Below, piece after piece: positions 8,331-21,343 of a stretch of 64,000 bases of DNA. A model generated the notes under the pieces. The model was not told where the DNA came from. It ran no database searches and was given only the letters and a program-made list of their open reading frames with translations. Source of the DNA: Dromaius novaehollandiae (Eukaryota; Chordata; Aves; Casuariiformes; Dromaiidae); contig NC_088110.1 in the NCBI RefSeq assembly GCF_036370855.1, positions 25,544,001 through 25,608,000 on the forward strand, read 5' to 3'. Both the position numbers and the translations under genes were made by a program. Each line of letters begins with the position of its first letter. The stretch's first letter is position 1.

Positions 8331-9905
8331 GCGTGACCAGGCAGGGTTGTCCCCGGGGGCTGGGGCTGTCCCTCTTGGAAATGGGGAGGGCGGGAAGAGT
8401 AGGAGGGGTGCTGCGGGCTCCTGGGGGTCGTAGCTTTGCTCAGGATTGGGGCCGGTTAGGCAGCTGCTGGGAGGAGTGGCGGTGCTGGGAGGGCACGGTG
8501 CGGAGCTGTCCTGCTGTGCAGCGCAAGGGAAAGTCGACCAGCACCGTTGCTGTCCGAGGACCCTGGAACAGCCCGAGAGACCCTGGAACAGCCACCCCAC
8601 GGACACCGTGTCACTGCCTCGCAAGGCCACTGCATGCAGGTACGTTTGACTACATCCGGCAGAAGAAATGTAAGCCGAAGGATCAGGGCAAATAGCTGCT
8701 TGTCTAGGTTTGTTACCTAGCGACGCGCTGGCAAAGCTTTTTATGAACACCCGTACTCGATCGAGTGCGTATTCATTCTGTGAATATTAATTACTGCCAG
8801 ACCGCGTACGTCACTGATGCTTTAAAGCAAGTCCGTGGCGCTGGGGTAGCACGTGTAGTGGAGGCTAAATGCAATAATACCTCGTTTTGATGTTGTTCTC
8901 TTATACGAAAGCACTTGGAGCAGATTAAGACATTTCTCGTCCTATTTTGTTTATTGAGTGGGCCCTGATACTGGGGAGAAGCTGCCGTGAAGCAGACCTA
9001 GTAGTCAGCTTCCTTAGAGAAGGCGTCTTGTCCTGTATTTGAGGGCTTCCGGTACGTTTTGACAGACAGTAGTGAGTGACGGGTTTCCTTTGGACCCCCC
9101 GGGGAGCAGAAAGTTCTGCCGGGAAGGCAAAATGTTTCTTGCGGCTGGGTTGGAAGAAGCTGGCTGCTGATGCAAGGCAGTGACAATTCTGGGGAGTCGC
9201 GGGAAGTTTTGAAAAGACGGTCGTTCCCTTTTCTAGAAGGCTATGCACTTCGGTTCCTAATAGCTGTAGTAATGAAGCCAGGTAAGCGTTCGGGAGGAGC
9301 CCAAGCCACTTTTGCCTAGCGAGTATTTTGCAAGGGGGGCAGGAAAGCGCTGCGCCCTGCTCCTTGCTGCCCTCGCGTGTCTGAAAGGCGGCACTGCACG
9401 CGGGAGGGGGGCGCGCTCACGGCTGCCCTCGCGTGTCGACAAGGCAGCACTGCAGCCGCCGGCGGCCACCGCTGCGTACGGAGACCGTTGCGGGCAGCCG
9501 GCGCACACGTGCGCGCTGCCGGTCGCCGCGTTGGCCGCTACTCTGCGCTCTCTCGGGGACGGGTAAGCGCAGGGGCCGCGCTCGTGCCCCCTGCCCGGTG
9601 CTCACGGACCGGGAGCGCTTTTCCCGAGAGGGCTTTTCCTTCTCGGTGCTTCCTGGGGGCGCGGGGACGGGCAGTGCCGTCTCGGAGCTGCTCCGCGGCG
9701 CTCTCTCCCCGGGGCAGCCCCAGCGCCTGCTCGCTGAAGCCCGCCGCTCTCTCGGGCGCGGGCAGAGCAGCCTCGGGGCGCTCGCTGCTCGGCCTGAGCG
9801 CCGGGGTGGCGCGGCGGGCTGCGGTTGGCGCGCGGGAGCCGGCCGGCTGCAGCGCGGCGCTGCGACCACGCGAGGGTGGGGCCATTGCGGGTCTGGGCTG
9901 CCTCG

Positions 9906-10372
9906 CGCTGCGCTCCCCCCGCCCCTGGCGCTGCGCTCCCCCCGCCCCTGGCGCTGCGCTCCCCCCGCCCCTGGCGCTGCGCTCCCCCCGCCCCTGGCGC
10001 TGCGCTCCCCCCGCCCCTGGCGCTGCGCTCCCCCCGCCCCTGGCGCTGCGCTCCCCCCGCCCCTGGCGCTGCGCTCCCCCCGCCCCTCGCGCTGCGCTCC
10101 CCCCGCCCCTCGCGCTGCGCTCCCCCCGCCCCTCGCGCTGCGCTCCCCCCGCCCCTCGCGCTGCGCTCCCCCCGCCCCTCGCGCTGCGCTCCCCCCGCCC
10201 CTCGCGCTCCGCTCCCCCCGCCCCTCGCGCTCCGCTCCCCCCGCCCCTCGCGCTCCCCCCGCCCCTCGCGCTCCGCTCCCCCCGCCCCTCGCGCTCCGCT
10301 CCCCCCGCCCCTCGCGCTCCGCTCCCCCCGCCCCTCGCGCTCCCCCCGCCCCTCGCGCTCCCCCCGCCCCTC
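9906..10372 (+). repeat. 23-bp C-rich minisatellite, unit B (~20 monomers)
   Basis: Same monomer as in unit A but expanded, with a block of GCGCTGCG-type monomers carrying the CTCG junction that unit A lacks. Short 18-bp monomers are interspersed toward the 3' end. Confidence 0.95.
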
Positions 10373-10386
10373 TCGCGCGGTCCTGG

Positions 10387-10922
10387 GCCGGCGCACGCGC
10401 GGTGCGGCGGCGCGAGCCCTGGGCGGCCGGCGCACGCGCGGTGCGGCGGCGCGAGCCCTGGGCGGCCGGCGCACGCGCGGTGCGGCGGCGCGAGCCCTGG
10501 GCGGCCGGCGCACGCGCGGTGCGGCGGCGCGAGCCCTGGGCGGCCGGCGCACGCGCGGTGCGGCGGCGCGAGCCCTGGGCGGCCGGCGCACGCGCGGTGC
10601 GGCGGCGCGAGCCCTGGGCGGCCGGCGCACGCGCGGTGCGGCGGCGCGAGCCCTGGGCGGCCGGCGCACGCGCGGTGCGGCGGCGCGAGCCCTGGGCGGC
10701 CGGCGCACGCGCGGTGCGGCGGCGCGAGCCCTGGGCGGCCGGCGCACGCGCGGTGCGGCGGCGCGAGCCCTGGGCGGCCGGCGCACGCGCGGTGCGGCGG
10801 CGCGAGCCCTGGGCGGCCGGCGCACGCGCGGTGCGGCGGCGCGAGCCCTGGGCGGCCGGCGCACGCGCGGTGCGGCGGCGCGAGCCCTGGGCGGCCGGCG
10901 CACGCGCGGTGCGGCGGCGGGC
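10387..10922 (+). repeat. 39-bp CpG/NRF1 minisatellite, unit B (13 full monomers plus part)
   Basis: Same monomer as in unit A with two more copies, giving 14 NRF1 cores. It abuts the YY1/ATG exon in the same way. Confidence 0.96.
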
Positions 10923-10925
10923 AAG

Positions 10926-11320
10926 ATGGCGGCGAGCAGGGCGGGTGTTTTGGCTGGACGGCGGCGGGCGAGGGCAGAGGCGGGCTGGAGTCGAGCATGT
11001 GGGGGCTGCGGTGAGGCGAGGTGAGGCGAGCGTGTGCCTTCGGGTGGCCGCGGGTGTCGGGCTGTGTCCTGCCAGCCGGGGCCGTCGCTGCGTGGAGGCG
11101 GCGGGGCGGGGGGGGGGAGTCGGGCCGGGGGCCGCGCCGCGCCGGGTCTGCCGGAGCGCGGCTCTGACTCTCCCTTTTGCGTGTGTCGCCTGTAGGGCCC
11201 CGGTTCCTCCCCAGCGCGGGCCGGGGCGTGCGCTCGCCCCTGCGGACGCAGCCTGGAGGAGTGTGTGTGGGGTGCCTGCGCGGGGGTCTGGATGTCTCTA
11301 GCAGCGGCACGGCAGCCTGA
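10926..11320 (+). CDS. Candidate two-exon small reading frame, unit B
   Basis: Exon 1 is 10926-11010 and exon 2 is 11196-11320, with the same splice sites and a slightly shorter intron than unit A. One substitution changes residue 28 from Arg to Cys. The joined length is again 69 codons. Confidence 0.35.
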
Positions 11321-12442
11321 TGCCTCCTCTCGTCTGGGACGCGGGGTCCTTGGGGAGTTCCCTGCTGCCTCCTCTGGCGTTCTCTGCGAGCTCATAGATC
11401 CCTCCACCTCCTCTCCCCCCCCCCCCCCCCGCCCCGCTCCCCTGTCTGGTGGGGTGGGAGACCGGTGGCTGCTCCCGCCGAGCTGAGAGCCACGTAGGGC
11501 ACCCCATGTGCTCACTACGCATCTGGGATGGCACCCCTGCCCTGAGGGCCCCGCAGAGTCCCACCCTTCCTGCAACCAGCCCCCCCAGAGCCATTAAACC
11601 ACCCACAAATCCTGCCCCAACACCCCCACAGGCCCCAAAACGCCTCCGAGCCCTGCCGCAATGTTGTCACTGACTCCAGACCTTCCCCTGCACTCTGTGC
11701 AAGGCCCCAAACTTTCCTCAAACTGCTGCCAGACCCAGTGCCCGCAGCAGTGAGGCGTTCTAACAAAGATGGGGTGCGATGTGCGTCTCCGCCTCGACTC
11801 AGTCCCGCTTTAGAGAAACAGGAAGTTACAGCACTTCCTGGTGAAGAGTGTTGACGGGTGAATGTGCGGATGACAAAGAGACTTTTCTCTCTTTTCTTCT
11901 GAGCCGCCTCTCAGAAGCCTCTGTGTGTGCACGATGTGGCTGATCTGGGATAATCGTGCTGTGCGCAGTGCTTAAGGAGAACATTGCCCTAAAATGGAGG
12001 GCTAAGGAATAGCCTAAAAAACCTAAAAGGCTCGGGAAGAGCAAAAGAGAACACCGATGGGCTCTGGGAAGCCCCAGTGATGCTAGCGAAAACAGCGTGG
12101 CTTTTAGGCACCTCCTCAGAGCAGCAGCAATGTCTCGCTCCAGCCTATGGGACAATGGGGACTCTTAATTACCGCCTTGAATTACCACAAGTGTTGCAAA
12201 AGCAGAAGGGACTAGGGAGCATGCAGAGCAGGTTATGGACTATATGTCAAGTTTAAACAAGCAACAAGCCCCTCTGCAAACAGAAACAGGTTTAGCCCTA
12301 AGTAATAGAGGAAGGTAGCTGTGAGTAACGTGAAGCGAAGCGGTGACGTCAGTCACCCCGAAAGCCTCGGAGAAGCGGTCTGAAAATCTGGTACCCTCGC
12401 GACCTCGGCAGTCTTTTTGGTTTGTTTGGCAGGGTAGCCCAC

Positions 12443-15400
12443 CGAAGGGGGACATCTCGAAGAGAAGCAGCAAGACCTGGGGATCCGGTGGTTCATTTTG
12501 GTCGTCGCCTGTGAGGCCAGCATGCAAGAGTAAGAGGAAGCTAGGAGCAGTCTCAAAAAGGTAATAGGTCTGAAAGGGAGACAGGCAAATCGAGGGCTGT
12601 CGTTCCTCCACGTAGTTAAAGACCGAGAGAGTTGTCGGTTAAGCGCATGCATACGAGGGTTTGCGAACAGTAACAATAACACTGAAGCGGAATAAAAATA
12701 AGGTTTCGTGGAAGATGGCGTTAGGAAGGTATTAGGCGACGTGCCCGCCTGCCTAATAACCTAGCCCTAATTGCTGTGTGTAACGTTTCCAGACCGTTTA
12801 CCCTGCAACGTATGGTGCAAAGTGCCGTATTAAGACCTTTCCCTTAAGGAAAAGAAGAAGAAAAAAAAGAAAAAAAAGGGGGGAAAAGAAAACAGGGTAA
12901 AGAGAAAAAGATCATGCATAAACCTAAGCGTTTCACTGGAAGTAAAACGCGAGTTTATCGCTACCTTACAGAGATGGAACCGAGGACAGCAAATGCTGAC
13001 GAGGAGAAGAGACGGACGAGCGTTTGCTTGCGGTTAATACCGAAGGGACGGGATGAAACAAGGAAGCCAGAATGCAGCGGCCCCTCGATATCACCAGGAA
13101 CTGCTACAGGAGGAGGCGTTCTGGCACGGGTAACTAGGGTAAGTATGGCTAATGACCGTTAGCAGTTATTTCGGCCTCCCCGAGGCAGCGCTGAGGACTG
13201 AGTAACCCGTTCCTGCCCTGTGGCTGCTGTTCCCTGTATCTGCCTTAGCTTTGCTTTGGCTGTTTCTCTTTTGTTTTGTTATCGTACGCGCAGCTACGGA
13301 AAGGAATAGATGTCATACTTACTTTTTTAGATTAATTGCCACGGCTGAAGTTGAAGAGACCAAGAAACGTAAGCCCCGAAGGGGCACATCTTGAAGAGAG
13401 GGGGCTAGACCTAGCGATCCAGTTGTTCGTTTTGGTCGTCGCCTGTGAGGCCAGCATGCAAGAGTAAGAGGAAGCTAGGAGCAGTCTCAAAAAGGTAATA
13501 GGTTTGAAAGGGAGACAGGCAAATCGAGGGCTGTCGTTCCTCCACGTAGTTAAAGACCGAGAGAGTTGTGGGTTAAGCGCATGCATACGAGGGTTTGCGA
13601 ACAGTAACAATAACACTGAAGCGGAATAAAAATAAGGTTTTGTGGAAGATGGCGTTAGGAAGGTATTAGGCGACGTGCCCGCCTGCCTAATAACCTAGCC
13701 CTAATTGCTGTGTGTAACGTTTCCAGACCGTTTACCCTGCAACGTATGGTGCAAAGTGCCGTATTAAGACCTTTCCCTTAAGGAAAAGAAGAAGAAAAAA
13801 AAGAAAAAAAAGGGGGAAAAAGAAAACAGGGTAAAGAGAAAAAGATCATGCATAAACCTAAGCGTTTCACTGGAAGTAAAACGCGAGTTTATCGCTTCCT
13901 TACAGAGATGGAACCAAGGACAGCAAATGCTGACGAGGAGAAGAGACGGACGAGCGTTTGCTTGCGGTTAATACCGAAGGGACGGGATGAAACAAGGAAG
14001 CCAGAATGCAGCGGCCCCTCGATATCACCAGGAACTGCTACAGGAGGAGGCGTTCTGGCACGGGTAACTAGGGTAAGTATGGCTAATGACCGTTAGCAGT
14101 TATTTCGGCCTCCCCGAGGCAGCGCTGAGGACTGAGTAACCCGTTCCTGCCCTGTGGCTGCTGTTCCCTGTATCTGCCTCAGCTTTGCTTTGGCTGTTTC
14201 TCTTTTGTTTTGTTATCGTACGCGCAGCTACGGAAAGGAATAGATGTCATACTTACTTTTTTAGATTAATTGCCACGGCTGAAGTTGAAGAGACCAAGAA
14301 ACGTAAGCCCCGAAGGGGCACATCTTGAAGAGAGGGGGCTAGACCTAGCGATCCAGTTGTTCGTTTTGGTCGTCGCCTGTGAGGCCAGCATGCAAGAGTA
14401 AGAGGAAGCTAGGAGCAGTCTCAAAAAGGTAATAGGTTTGAAAGGGAGACAGGCAAATCGAGGGCTGTCGTTCCTCCACGTAGTTAAAGACCGAGAGAGT
14501 TGTGGGTTAAGCGCATGCATACGAGGGTTTGCGAACAGTAACAATAACACTGAAGCGGAATAAAAATAAGGTTTCGTGGAAGATGGCGTTAGGAAGGTAT
14601 TAGGCGACGTGCCCGCCTGCCTAATAACCTAGCCCTAATTGCTGTGTGTAACGTTTCCAGACCGTTTACCCTGCAACGTATGGTGCAAAGTGCCGTATTA
14701 AGACCTTTCCCTTAAGGAAAAGAAGAAGAAAAAAAAGAAAAAAAAGGGGGGAAAAGAAAACAGGGTAAAGAGAAAAAGATCATGCATAAACCTAAGCGTT
14801 TCACTGGAAGTAAAACGCGAGTTTATCGCTTCCTTACAGAGATGGAACCAAGGACAGCAAATGCTGACGAGGAGAAGAGACGGACGAGCGTTTGCTTGCG
14901 GTTAATACCGAAGGGACGGGATGAAACAAGGAAGCCAGAATGCAGCGGCCCCTCGATATCACCAGGAACTGCTACAGGAGGAGGCGTTCTGGCACGGGTA
15001 ACTAGGGTAAGTATCGCTAATGACCGTTAGCAGTTATTTCGGCCTCCCCGAGGCAGCGCTGAGGACTGAGTAACCCGTTCCTGCCCTGTGGCTGCTGTTC
15101 CCTGTATCTGCCTTAGCTTTGCTTTGGCTGTTTCTCTTTTGTTTTGTTATCGTACGCGCAGCTACGGAAAGGAATAGATGTCATACTTACTTTTTTAGAT
15201 TAATTGCCACGGCTGAAGTTGAAGAGACCAAGAAACGTAAGCCCCGAAGGGGCACATCTTGAAGAGAGGGGGCTAGACCTAGCGATCCAGTTGTTCGTTT
15301 TGGTCGTCGCCTGTGAGGCCAGCATGCAAGAGTAAGAGGAAGCTAGGAGCAGTCTCAAAAAGGTAATAGGTTTGAAAGGGAGACAGGCAAATCGAGGGCT

Positions 15401-16010
15401 GTCGTTCCTCCACGTAGTTAAAGACCGAGAGAGTTGTGGGTTAAGCGCATGCATACGAGGGTTTGCGAACAGTAACAATAACACTGAAGCGGAATAAAAA
15501 TAAGGTTTCGTGGAAGATGGCGTTAGGAAGGTATTAGGCGACGTGCCCGCCTGCCTAATAACCTAGCCCTAATTGCTGTGTGTAACGTTTCCAGACCGTT
15601 TACCCTGCAACGTATGGTGCAAAGTGCCGTATTAAGACCTTTCCCTTAAGGAAAAGAAGAAGAAAAAAAAGAAAAAAAAGGGGGGAAAAGAAAACAGGGT
15701 AAAGAGAAAAAGATCATGCATAAACCTAAGCGTTTCACTGGAAGTAAAACGCGAGTTTATCGCTTCCTTACAGAGATGGAACCAAGGACAGCAAATGCTG
15801 ACGAGGAGAAGAGACGGACGAGCGTTTGCTTGCGGTTAATACCGAAGGGACGGGATGAAACAAGGAAGCCAGAATGCAGCGGCCCCTCGATATCACCAGG
15901 AACTGCTACAGGAGGAGGCGTTCTGGCACGGGTAACTAGGGTAAGTATCGCTAATGACCGTTAGCAGTTATTTCGGCCTCCCCGAGGCAGCGCTGAGGAC
16001 TAAGTAACCT
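12443..16010 (+). repeat. 934-bp subrepeat array, unit B (about 3.8 copies)
   Basis: Exactly 1868 bp (two periods) longer than in unit A. Internal copies are nearly identical to each other, so the expansion is recent. Confidence 0.96.
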
Positions 16011-16891
16011 GAGGGGCTCTGGCCTGGGTTAGGGCAGAAGTGCAGGCAGGCGGGATCAGGCATTTTCCTCTCAGCTCTCCAAGCTGAATCCTAGCCCTGA
16101 AGGAAAAAGCACTGGGGGGAGGCTACTCGGACACCTGCCACGTCGAGGGCAGGGGCAGGAGCTGACCCTTCCCCGACGGACGGACGGACGGACAGACGCT
16201 GGTGCGGCGGTGACTCTTTGGATATCGTAGGTAAGGGGAGGCACGCTGGTGCCGAGCTCCAGGGCGGTTTGCCTGAACACGATGCCCGGGGCAGGAGGTT
16301 ACGCATTGTGTCCGGGGCTGGGAGCTGGTCCCCGAGTCCCATGTACTTGGGAGTGCCTGCGCTTGCCAGGGAGCCCGGTGCTGTTCCCAGAGCTGCGGGG
16401 AATTTCCCTTGCGTTGCCTGGACCCTCGGGGCTCTTGGGGGTGTTTCCCCTCATCGCAAGGGCAGCCAGAGCCCCTCCAGGGCTGCGTGAGGTCCCCGAA
16501 CCGCTCCCGGATTTGCTTTTGGCACTCCGCAGTGTCGCTCGTGTGCCTGGGGCAGCCTGCAGGCGCCATCCTGTCAGCCGCGTTGAGCCCTGCGGCGTGC
16601 CTGGTGACCCCTCTGGTGTGCGCCAAGGCCCTTCCTCTGTATTTTGGTCTGCCCCAGAGCCCTGCACTTGCCCTCTGATGCCCTCAGGACCCCTCAGTTC
16701 ACATTCTGGGTTGCCCCCGAGCCCTCTGCGTGCCTTTCGGTGCGCCCCGTGGCCCCGTGTGTGTTTTGCGGCACGCCGCAGAGGTCTCTGTTTAGCTTTT
16801 TCTCCTGTCCTGGAGTTTTCTGGGTGCTTCTGGGTGTGCCCCAGGGCCCTCCTTTTGGTGCCCCCAGAGTCACTCTGTTTGCTCTATCGTT

Positions 16892-16922
<31 letters not shown>

Positions 16923-17805
16923 TCTTGACTTGTGTTGCACCCAGAGCTCTCGATTTGTTCTCTTGTGCTCCGCATACTCCCCTTTCCGCACTCTACACCC
17001 CAGGCAGGGCTCTCCCTTCAGCTCTCAGCAAGCTGCTGTCAGGAGAGTGGGGGTGCCTCTGCTGCCCTGGCAGCCCCAGCTGTCCCTGAAGGGGCTGATG
17101 GCCAGGCCCCCTGCCCAGTTCCTGCAGGCCCACAGCTGCGGGCCCTGGGGCTGGGATGAATGCCAGGGGGAGCTGGGTGGCAGGACAGGCCCCAGGTGGG
17201 GCTGATGGCAAGGGCAGGCCCACATTTGGGGGCTGGGGCCGCAGTTGGGGGGAGCTGGCGCTGGGGCAGGAGCTGGGCAGCGGAGCTGCCACGGAGCACG
17301 GCCCTTCGGGACCAGCCCGGCGGCCGCCCCGCGGAGGAGGTGAGCGGGGCCGGGGGAGGCGCACTGCAGGCTGCGGGTCCCGCATGTGCCGGGGGTCCCG
17401 GCGGCTGGGAGCGTCCCGGGGCCACGGAGGCGGGGGGAGGAAGGGGGTGCGCCGGGGCTGTGGTGCGGTTTACTGCGCGGTCGGAGGAGCGCGGGGGGGG
17501 GTCTCCTGTGTCAGCTCGGGAGCGTGTCGGGGAGCGGGGGGAGGAGGGTCGTGGAGGGGCGGGGGCAGTGTCGGAGCTGAGGCGGGGCCGGTCGCGGGGG
17601 TGTCGGGGGAGCCCCGGGCCGGTGGTGGGGCTGGCGGGGCCGCGCTCGGGGCTCTGCGGCCGTTTCCGGGGGGGACAGGGGGGAAGGGGAAGGGGGGCGG
17701 GACGGAAAGGAACGGAATGTGCCGAGGGTCAAAGGTGCCCCAGCGCTGCGGGTGGGGGGCGGGCGTTGGGGTGCGGGAATGCGGGGAGCCGTAGCTTTCG
17801 GCGCG

Positions 17806-17958
17806 GCATGCCGGGAGCAGTAGTCTTCCGGCACTGGGCTTCCGGTGGGGCCTGTTTGTTCTGAGCGCGGCATGCTGGGAGCGGTAGTCTTCCGGCACTG
17901 GGCTTCCGGGCCGCCCTTTTCGCGTGCACGGTATGCTGGGAGGTGTAGTCTTCTCAGG
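17806..17958 (-). promoter_or_regulatory. Tandem ZNF143-type elements, unit B (3 elements)
   Basis: Elements start at 17806, 17870 and 17931. The third element of unit A, with its GGCCATGTTGCTTGG linker, is absent. Confidence 0.7.
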
Positions 17959-18206
17959 CGGGGCTACTGGGTGACCATGCTGCGCCTCTCGAGGTGGCCC
18001 CGCGGGGGGGGCGGCGGCGGCAGGTCCCTGCCAGCGGGGTTCCCAGCAGGCGGCCGCGTGGCAGGCCAGGAGCTGTAGTGCCCGCTGGGTCTGTTCCTTA
18101 CTGGACATGTGTCACTCACGCCTGAGTCCCCACAGGTCACGGGGGACAGTGGAATGCCCCTGTTTTTCCCCGGTACAGGGCAGGAAGTGTTTTCCATCTC
18201 CGATGG

Positions 18207-18783
18207 TGTTGCAAGACAACCTTGGAAGCTCAGAAAGAGTGTTCCTGCTGTTTGAACTAGGCAGATGAGGAGAACACCCCCCCCCCCCCCCCCATTTCCT
18301 GGGAGGAAATAATTCTTTAATCAAGGCCATGCTAGAAGTGCTAAAGCCTTAAAGAAATAGTAAATCAAAATGTTTTGTTTTCTATGTAGACGTTGCCAAT
18401 TTAGCAAAGGAATTCGAGGTATCCCCGAACTGAACTGTCCTCATTATAATACAAGAAAATCACGCCCATAGGTCAGAAAGACCTGTGCCTGGGTGAAGAC
18501 CCCTCCCCTGAGCATGCGTAGTTTTAAAATGGTGTGTAAGCAATATTAGAATTGTATGTAAATCACTAACCAACCGGTGTAAGAGGGAAAGTTGCAAACC
18601 TTGCAACTTGTATAAATGCTACTTGGAAAGCCGGGGCGGGGGGGGGAGTTGCGCTTGATTTGTGGGGAAAACACCGAGCAGCCAGGCTTGCACAACTCTG
18701 AAATAAATAAGCAAATGTCTCTCCTGAGCGTGTCATTATTGGCTTAGTGCACAGCGGGCAACGAATCCGCTTTTCGGACAGCA
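18207..18783 (+). mobile_element. Solo LTR fossil, unit B
   Basis: Same insertion site and ends as in unit A, slightly longer through a poly-C tract. It was inherited by unit amplification and is not an independent insertion. Confidence 0.65.
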
Positions 18784-20358
18784 GCGTGACCAGGCAGGGT
18801 TGTCCCCGGGGGCTGGGGCTGTCCCTCTTGGAAATGGGGAGGGCGGGAAGAGTAGGAGGGGTGCTGCGGGCTCCTGGGGGTCGTAGCTTTGCTCAGGATT
18901 GGGGCCGGTTAGGCAGCTGCTGGGAGGAGTGGCGGTGCTGGGAGGGCACGGTGCGGAGCTGTCCTGCTGTGCAGCGCAAGGGAAAGTCGACCAGCACCGT
19001 TGCTGTCCGAGGACCCTGGAACAGCCCGAGAGACCCTGGAACAGCCACCCCACGGACACCGTGTCACTGCCTCGCAAGGCCACCGCATGCAGGTACGTTT
19101 GACTACATCCGGCAGAAGAAATGTAAGCCGAAGGATCAGGGCAAATAGCTGCTTGTCTAGGTTTGTTACCTAGCGACGCACTGGCAAAGCTTTTTATGAA
19201 CACCCGTACTCGATCGAGTGCGTATTCATTCTGTGAATATTAATTACTGCCAGACCGCGTACGTCACTGATGCTTTAAAGCAAGTCCGTGGCGCTGGGGT
19301 AGCACGTGTAGTGGAGGCTAAATGCAATAATACCTCGTTTTGATGTTGTTCTCTTATACGAAAGCACTTGGAGCAGATTAAGACATTTCTCGTCCTATTT
19401 TGTTTATTGAGTGGGCCCTGATACTGGGGAGAAGCTGCCGTGAAGCAGACCTAGTAGTCAGCTTCCTTAGAGAAGGCGTCTTGTCCTGTATTTGAGGGCT
19501 TCCGGTACGTTTTGACAGACAGTAGTGAGTGACGGGTTTCCTTTGGACCCCCCGGGGAGCAGAAAGTTCTGCCGGGAAGGCAAAATGTTTCTTGCGGCTG
19601 GGTTGGAAGAAGCTGGCTGCTGATGCAAGGCAGTGACAATTCTGGGGAGTCGCGGGAAGTTTTGAAAAGACGGTCGTTCCCTTTTCTAGAAGGCTATGCA
19701 CTTCGGTTCCTAATAGCTGTAGTAATGAAGCCAGGTAAGCGTTCGGGAGGAGCCCAAGCCGTTTTTGTCTAGCGAGTATTTTGCAAGGGGGGCAGGAAAG
19801 CGCTGCGCCCTGCTCCTTGCTGCCCTCGCGTGTCTGAAAGGCGGCACTGCACGCGGGAGGGGGGCGCGCTCACGGCTGCCCTCGCGTGTCGACAAGGCAG
19901 CACTGCAGCCGCCGGCGGCCACCGCTGCGTACGGAGACCGTTGCGGGCAGCCGGCGCACACGTGCGCGCTGCCGGTCGCCGCGTTGGCCGCTACTCTGCG
20001 CTCTCTCGGGGACGGGTAAGCGCAGGGGCCGCGCTCGTGCCCCCTGCCCGGTGCTCACGGACCGGGAGCGCTTTTCCCGAGAGGGCTTTTCCTTCTCGGT
20101 GCTTCCTGGGGGCGCGGGGACGGGCAGTGCCGTCTCGGAGCTGCTCCGCGGCGCTCTCTCCCCGGGGCAGCCCCAGCGCCTGCTCGCTGAAGCCCGCCGC
20201 TCTCTCGGGCGCGGGCAGAGCAGCCTCGGGGCGCTCGCTGCTCGGCCTGAGCGCCGGGGTGGCGCGGCGGGCTGCGGTTGGCGCGCGGGAGCCGGCCGGC
20301 TGCAGCGCGGCGCTGCGACCACGCGAGGGTGGGGCCATTGCGGGTCTGGGCTGCCTCG

Positions 20359-20491
20359 CGCTGCGCTCCCCCCGCCCCTGGCGCTGCGCTCCCCCCGCCC
20401 CTGGCGCTGCGCTCCCCCCGCCCCTGGCGCTGCGCTCCCCCCGCCCCTCGCGCTCCGCTCCCCCCGCCCCTCGCGCTCCCCCCGCCCCTCT
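20359..20491 (+). repeat. 23-bp C-rich minisatellite, unit C (~6 monomers)
   Basis: Shortest version of the array, keeping the first and last monomer types seen in the other units. This is consistent with contraction by internal deletion. Confidence 0.95.
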
Positions 20492-20504
20492 CGCGCGGTC
20501 CTGG

Positions 20505-20923
20505 GCCGGCGCACGCGCGGTGCGGCGGCGCGAGCCCTGGGCGGCCGGCGCACGCGCGGTGCGGCGGCGCGAGCCCTGGGCGGCCGGCGCACGCGCGGTG
20601 CGGCGGCGCGAGCCCTGGGCGGCCGGCGCACGCGCGGTGCGGCGGCGCGAGCCCTGGGCGGCCGGCGCACGCGCGGTGCGGCGGCGCGAGCCCTGGGCGG
20701 CCGGCGCACGCGCGGTGCGGCGGCGCGAGCCCTGGGCGGCCGGCGCACGCGCGGTGCGGCGGCGCGAGCCCTGGGCGGCCGGCGCACGCGCGGTGCGGCG
20801 GCGCGAGCCCTGGGCGGCCGGCGCACGCGCGGTGCGGCGGCGCGAGCCCTGGGCGGCCGGCGCACGCGCGGTGCGGCGGCGCGAGCCCTGGGCGGCCGGC
20901 GCACGCGCGGTGCGGCGGCGGGC
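20505..20923 (+). repeat. 39-bp CpG/NRF1 minisatellite, unit C (10 full monomers plus part)
   Basis: Same monomer, shortest array, 11 NRF1 cores. Confidence 0.96.
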
Positions 20924-20926
20924 AAG

Positions 20927-21343
20927 ATGGCGGCGAGCAGGGCGGGTGTTTTGGCTGGACGGCGGCGGGCGAGGGCAGAGGCGGGCTGGAGTCGAGCATG
21001 TGGGGGCCGCGGTGAGGTGAGGTGAGGCGAGCGTGTGCCTTCGGGTGGCCGCGGGTGTCGGGCTGTGTCCTGCCAGCCGGGGCCGTCGCTGCGTGGAGGC
21101 GGCGGGGCGGGGCGGGGGGGGGGGAGTCGGGCCGGGGGCCGCGCCGCGCCGGGTCTGCGCGGCGCCGGGTCTGCCGGAGCGCGGCTCTGACTCTCCCTTT
21201 TGCGTGTGTCGCCTGTAGGGCCCCGGTTCCTCCCCAGCGCGGGCCGGGGCGTGCGCTCGCCCCTGCGGACGCAGCCTGGAGGAGTGTGTGTGGGGTGCCT
21301 GCGCGGGGGTCTGGATGTCTCTAGCAGCGGCACGGCAGCCTGA
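20927..21343 (+). CDS. Candidate two-exon small reading frame, unit C
   Basis: Exon 1 is 20927-21011 and exon 2 is 21219-21343. The donor is followed by a GTGAGG repeat that offers alternative downstream donors. The predicted peptide is the same as in unit A. Confidence 0.35.

Larger units (their letters stand above)
1..8385 (+). repeat. Macrosatellite unit A (one full 8385-bp period)
   Basis: The first bases of the window recur at 8386, 18839 and 26988, so this is one complete period of a direct tandem array. Between copies most stretches are identical, with only scattered substitutions (for example near 1034 against 9419), which implies recent amplification or ongoing homogenisation. Internal modules in order are an X-box, CpG island 1 with two minisatellites, a YY1/ATG first exon, ETS and CRE palindromes, two 934-bp subrepeats, degenerate ~41-bp repeats, poly-T, CpG island 2, a ZNF143-type array and a solo LTR. 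Consensus donor sites on the + strand (GT at 252, 897, 1178, 2351, 4493, 5717 and 6828) favour + strand transcription. The chosen start is arbitrary because the window begins inside the array. Confidence 0.97.
8386..18838 (+). repeat. Macrosatellite unit B (10453 bp, longest)
   Basis: Same module order as unit A. It is about 2.07 kb longer, mostly because it has two extra 934-bp subrepeats (1868 bp); a longer 23-bp array and two more 39-bp monomers add the rest. Its ZNF143-type array is one element shorter than in A. Single-base differences from A are few, so the length change came from unequal exchange inside the subrepeat array rather than from age. Confidence 0.97.
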
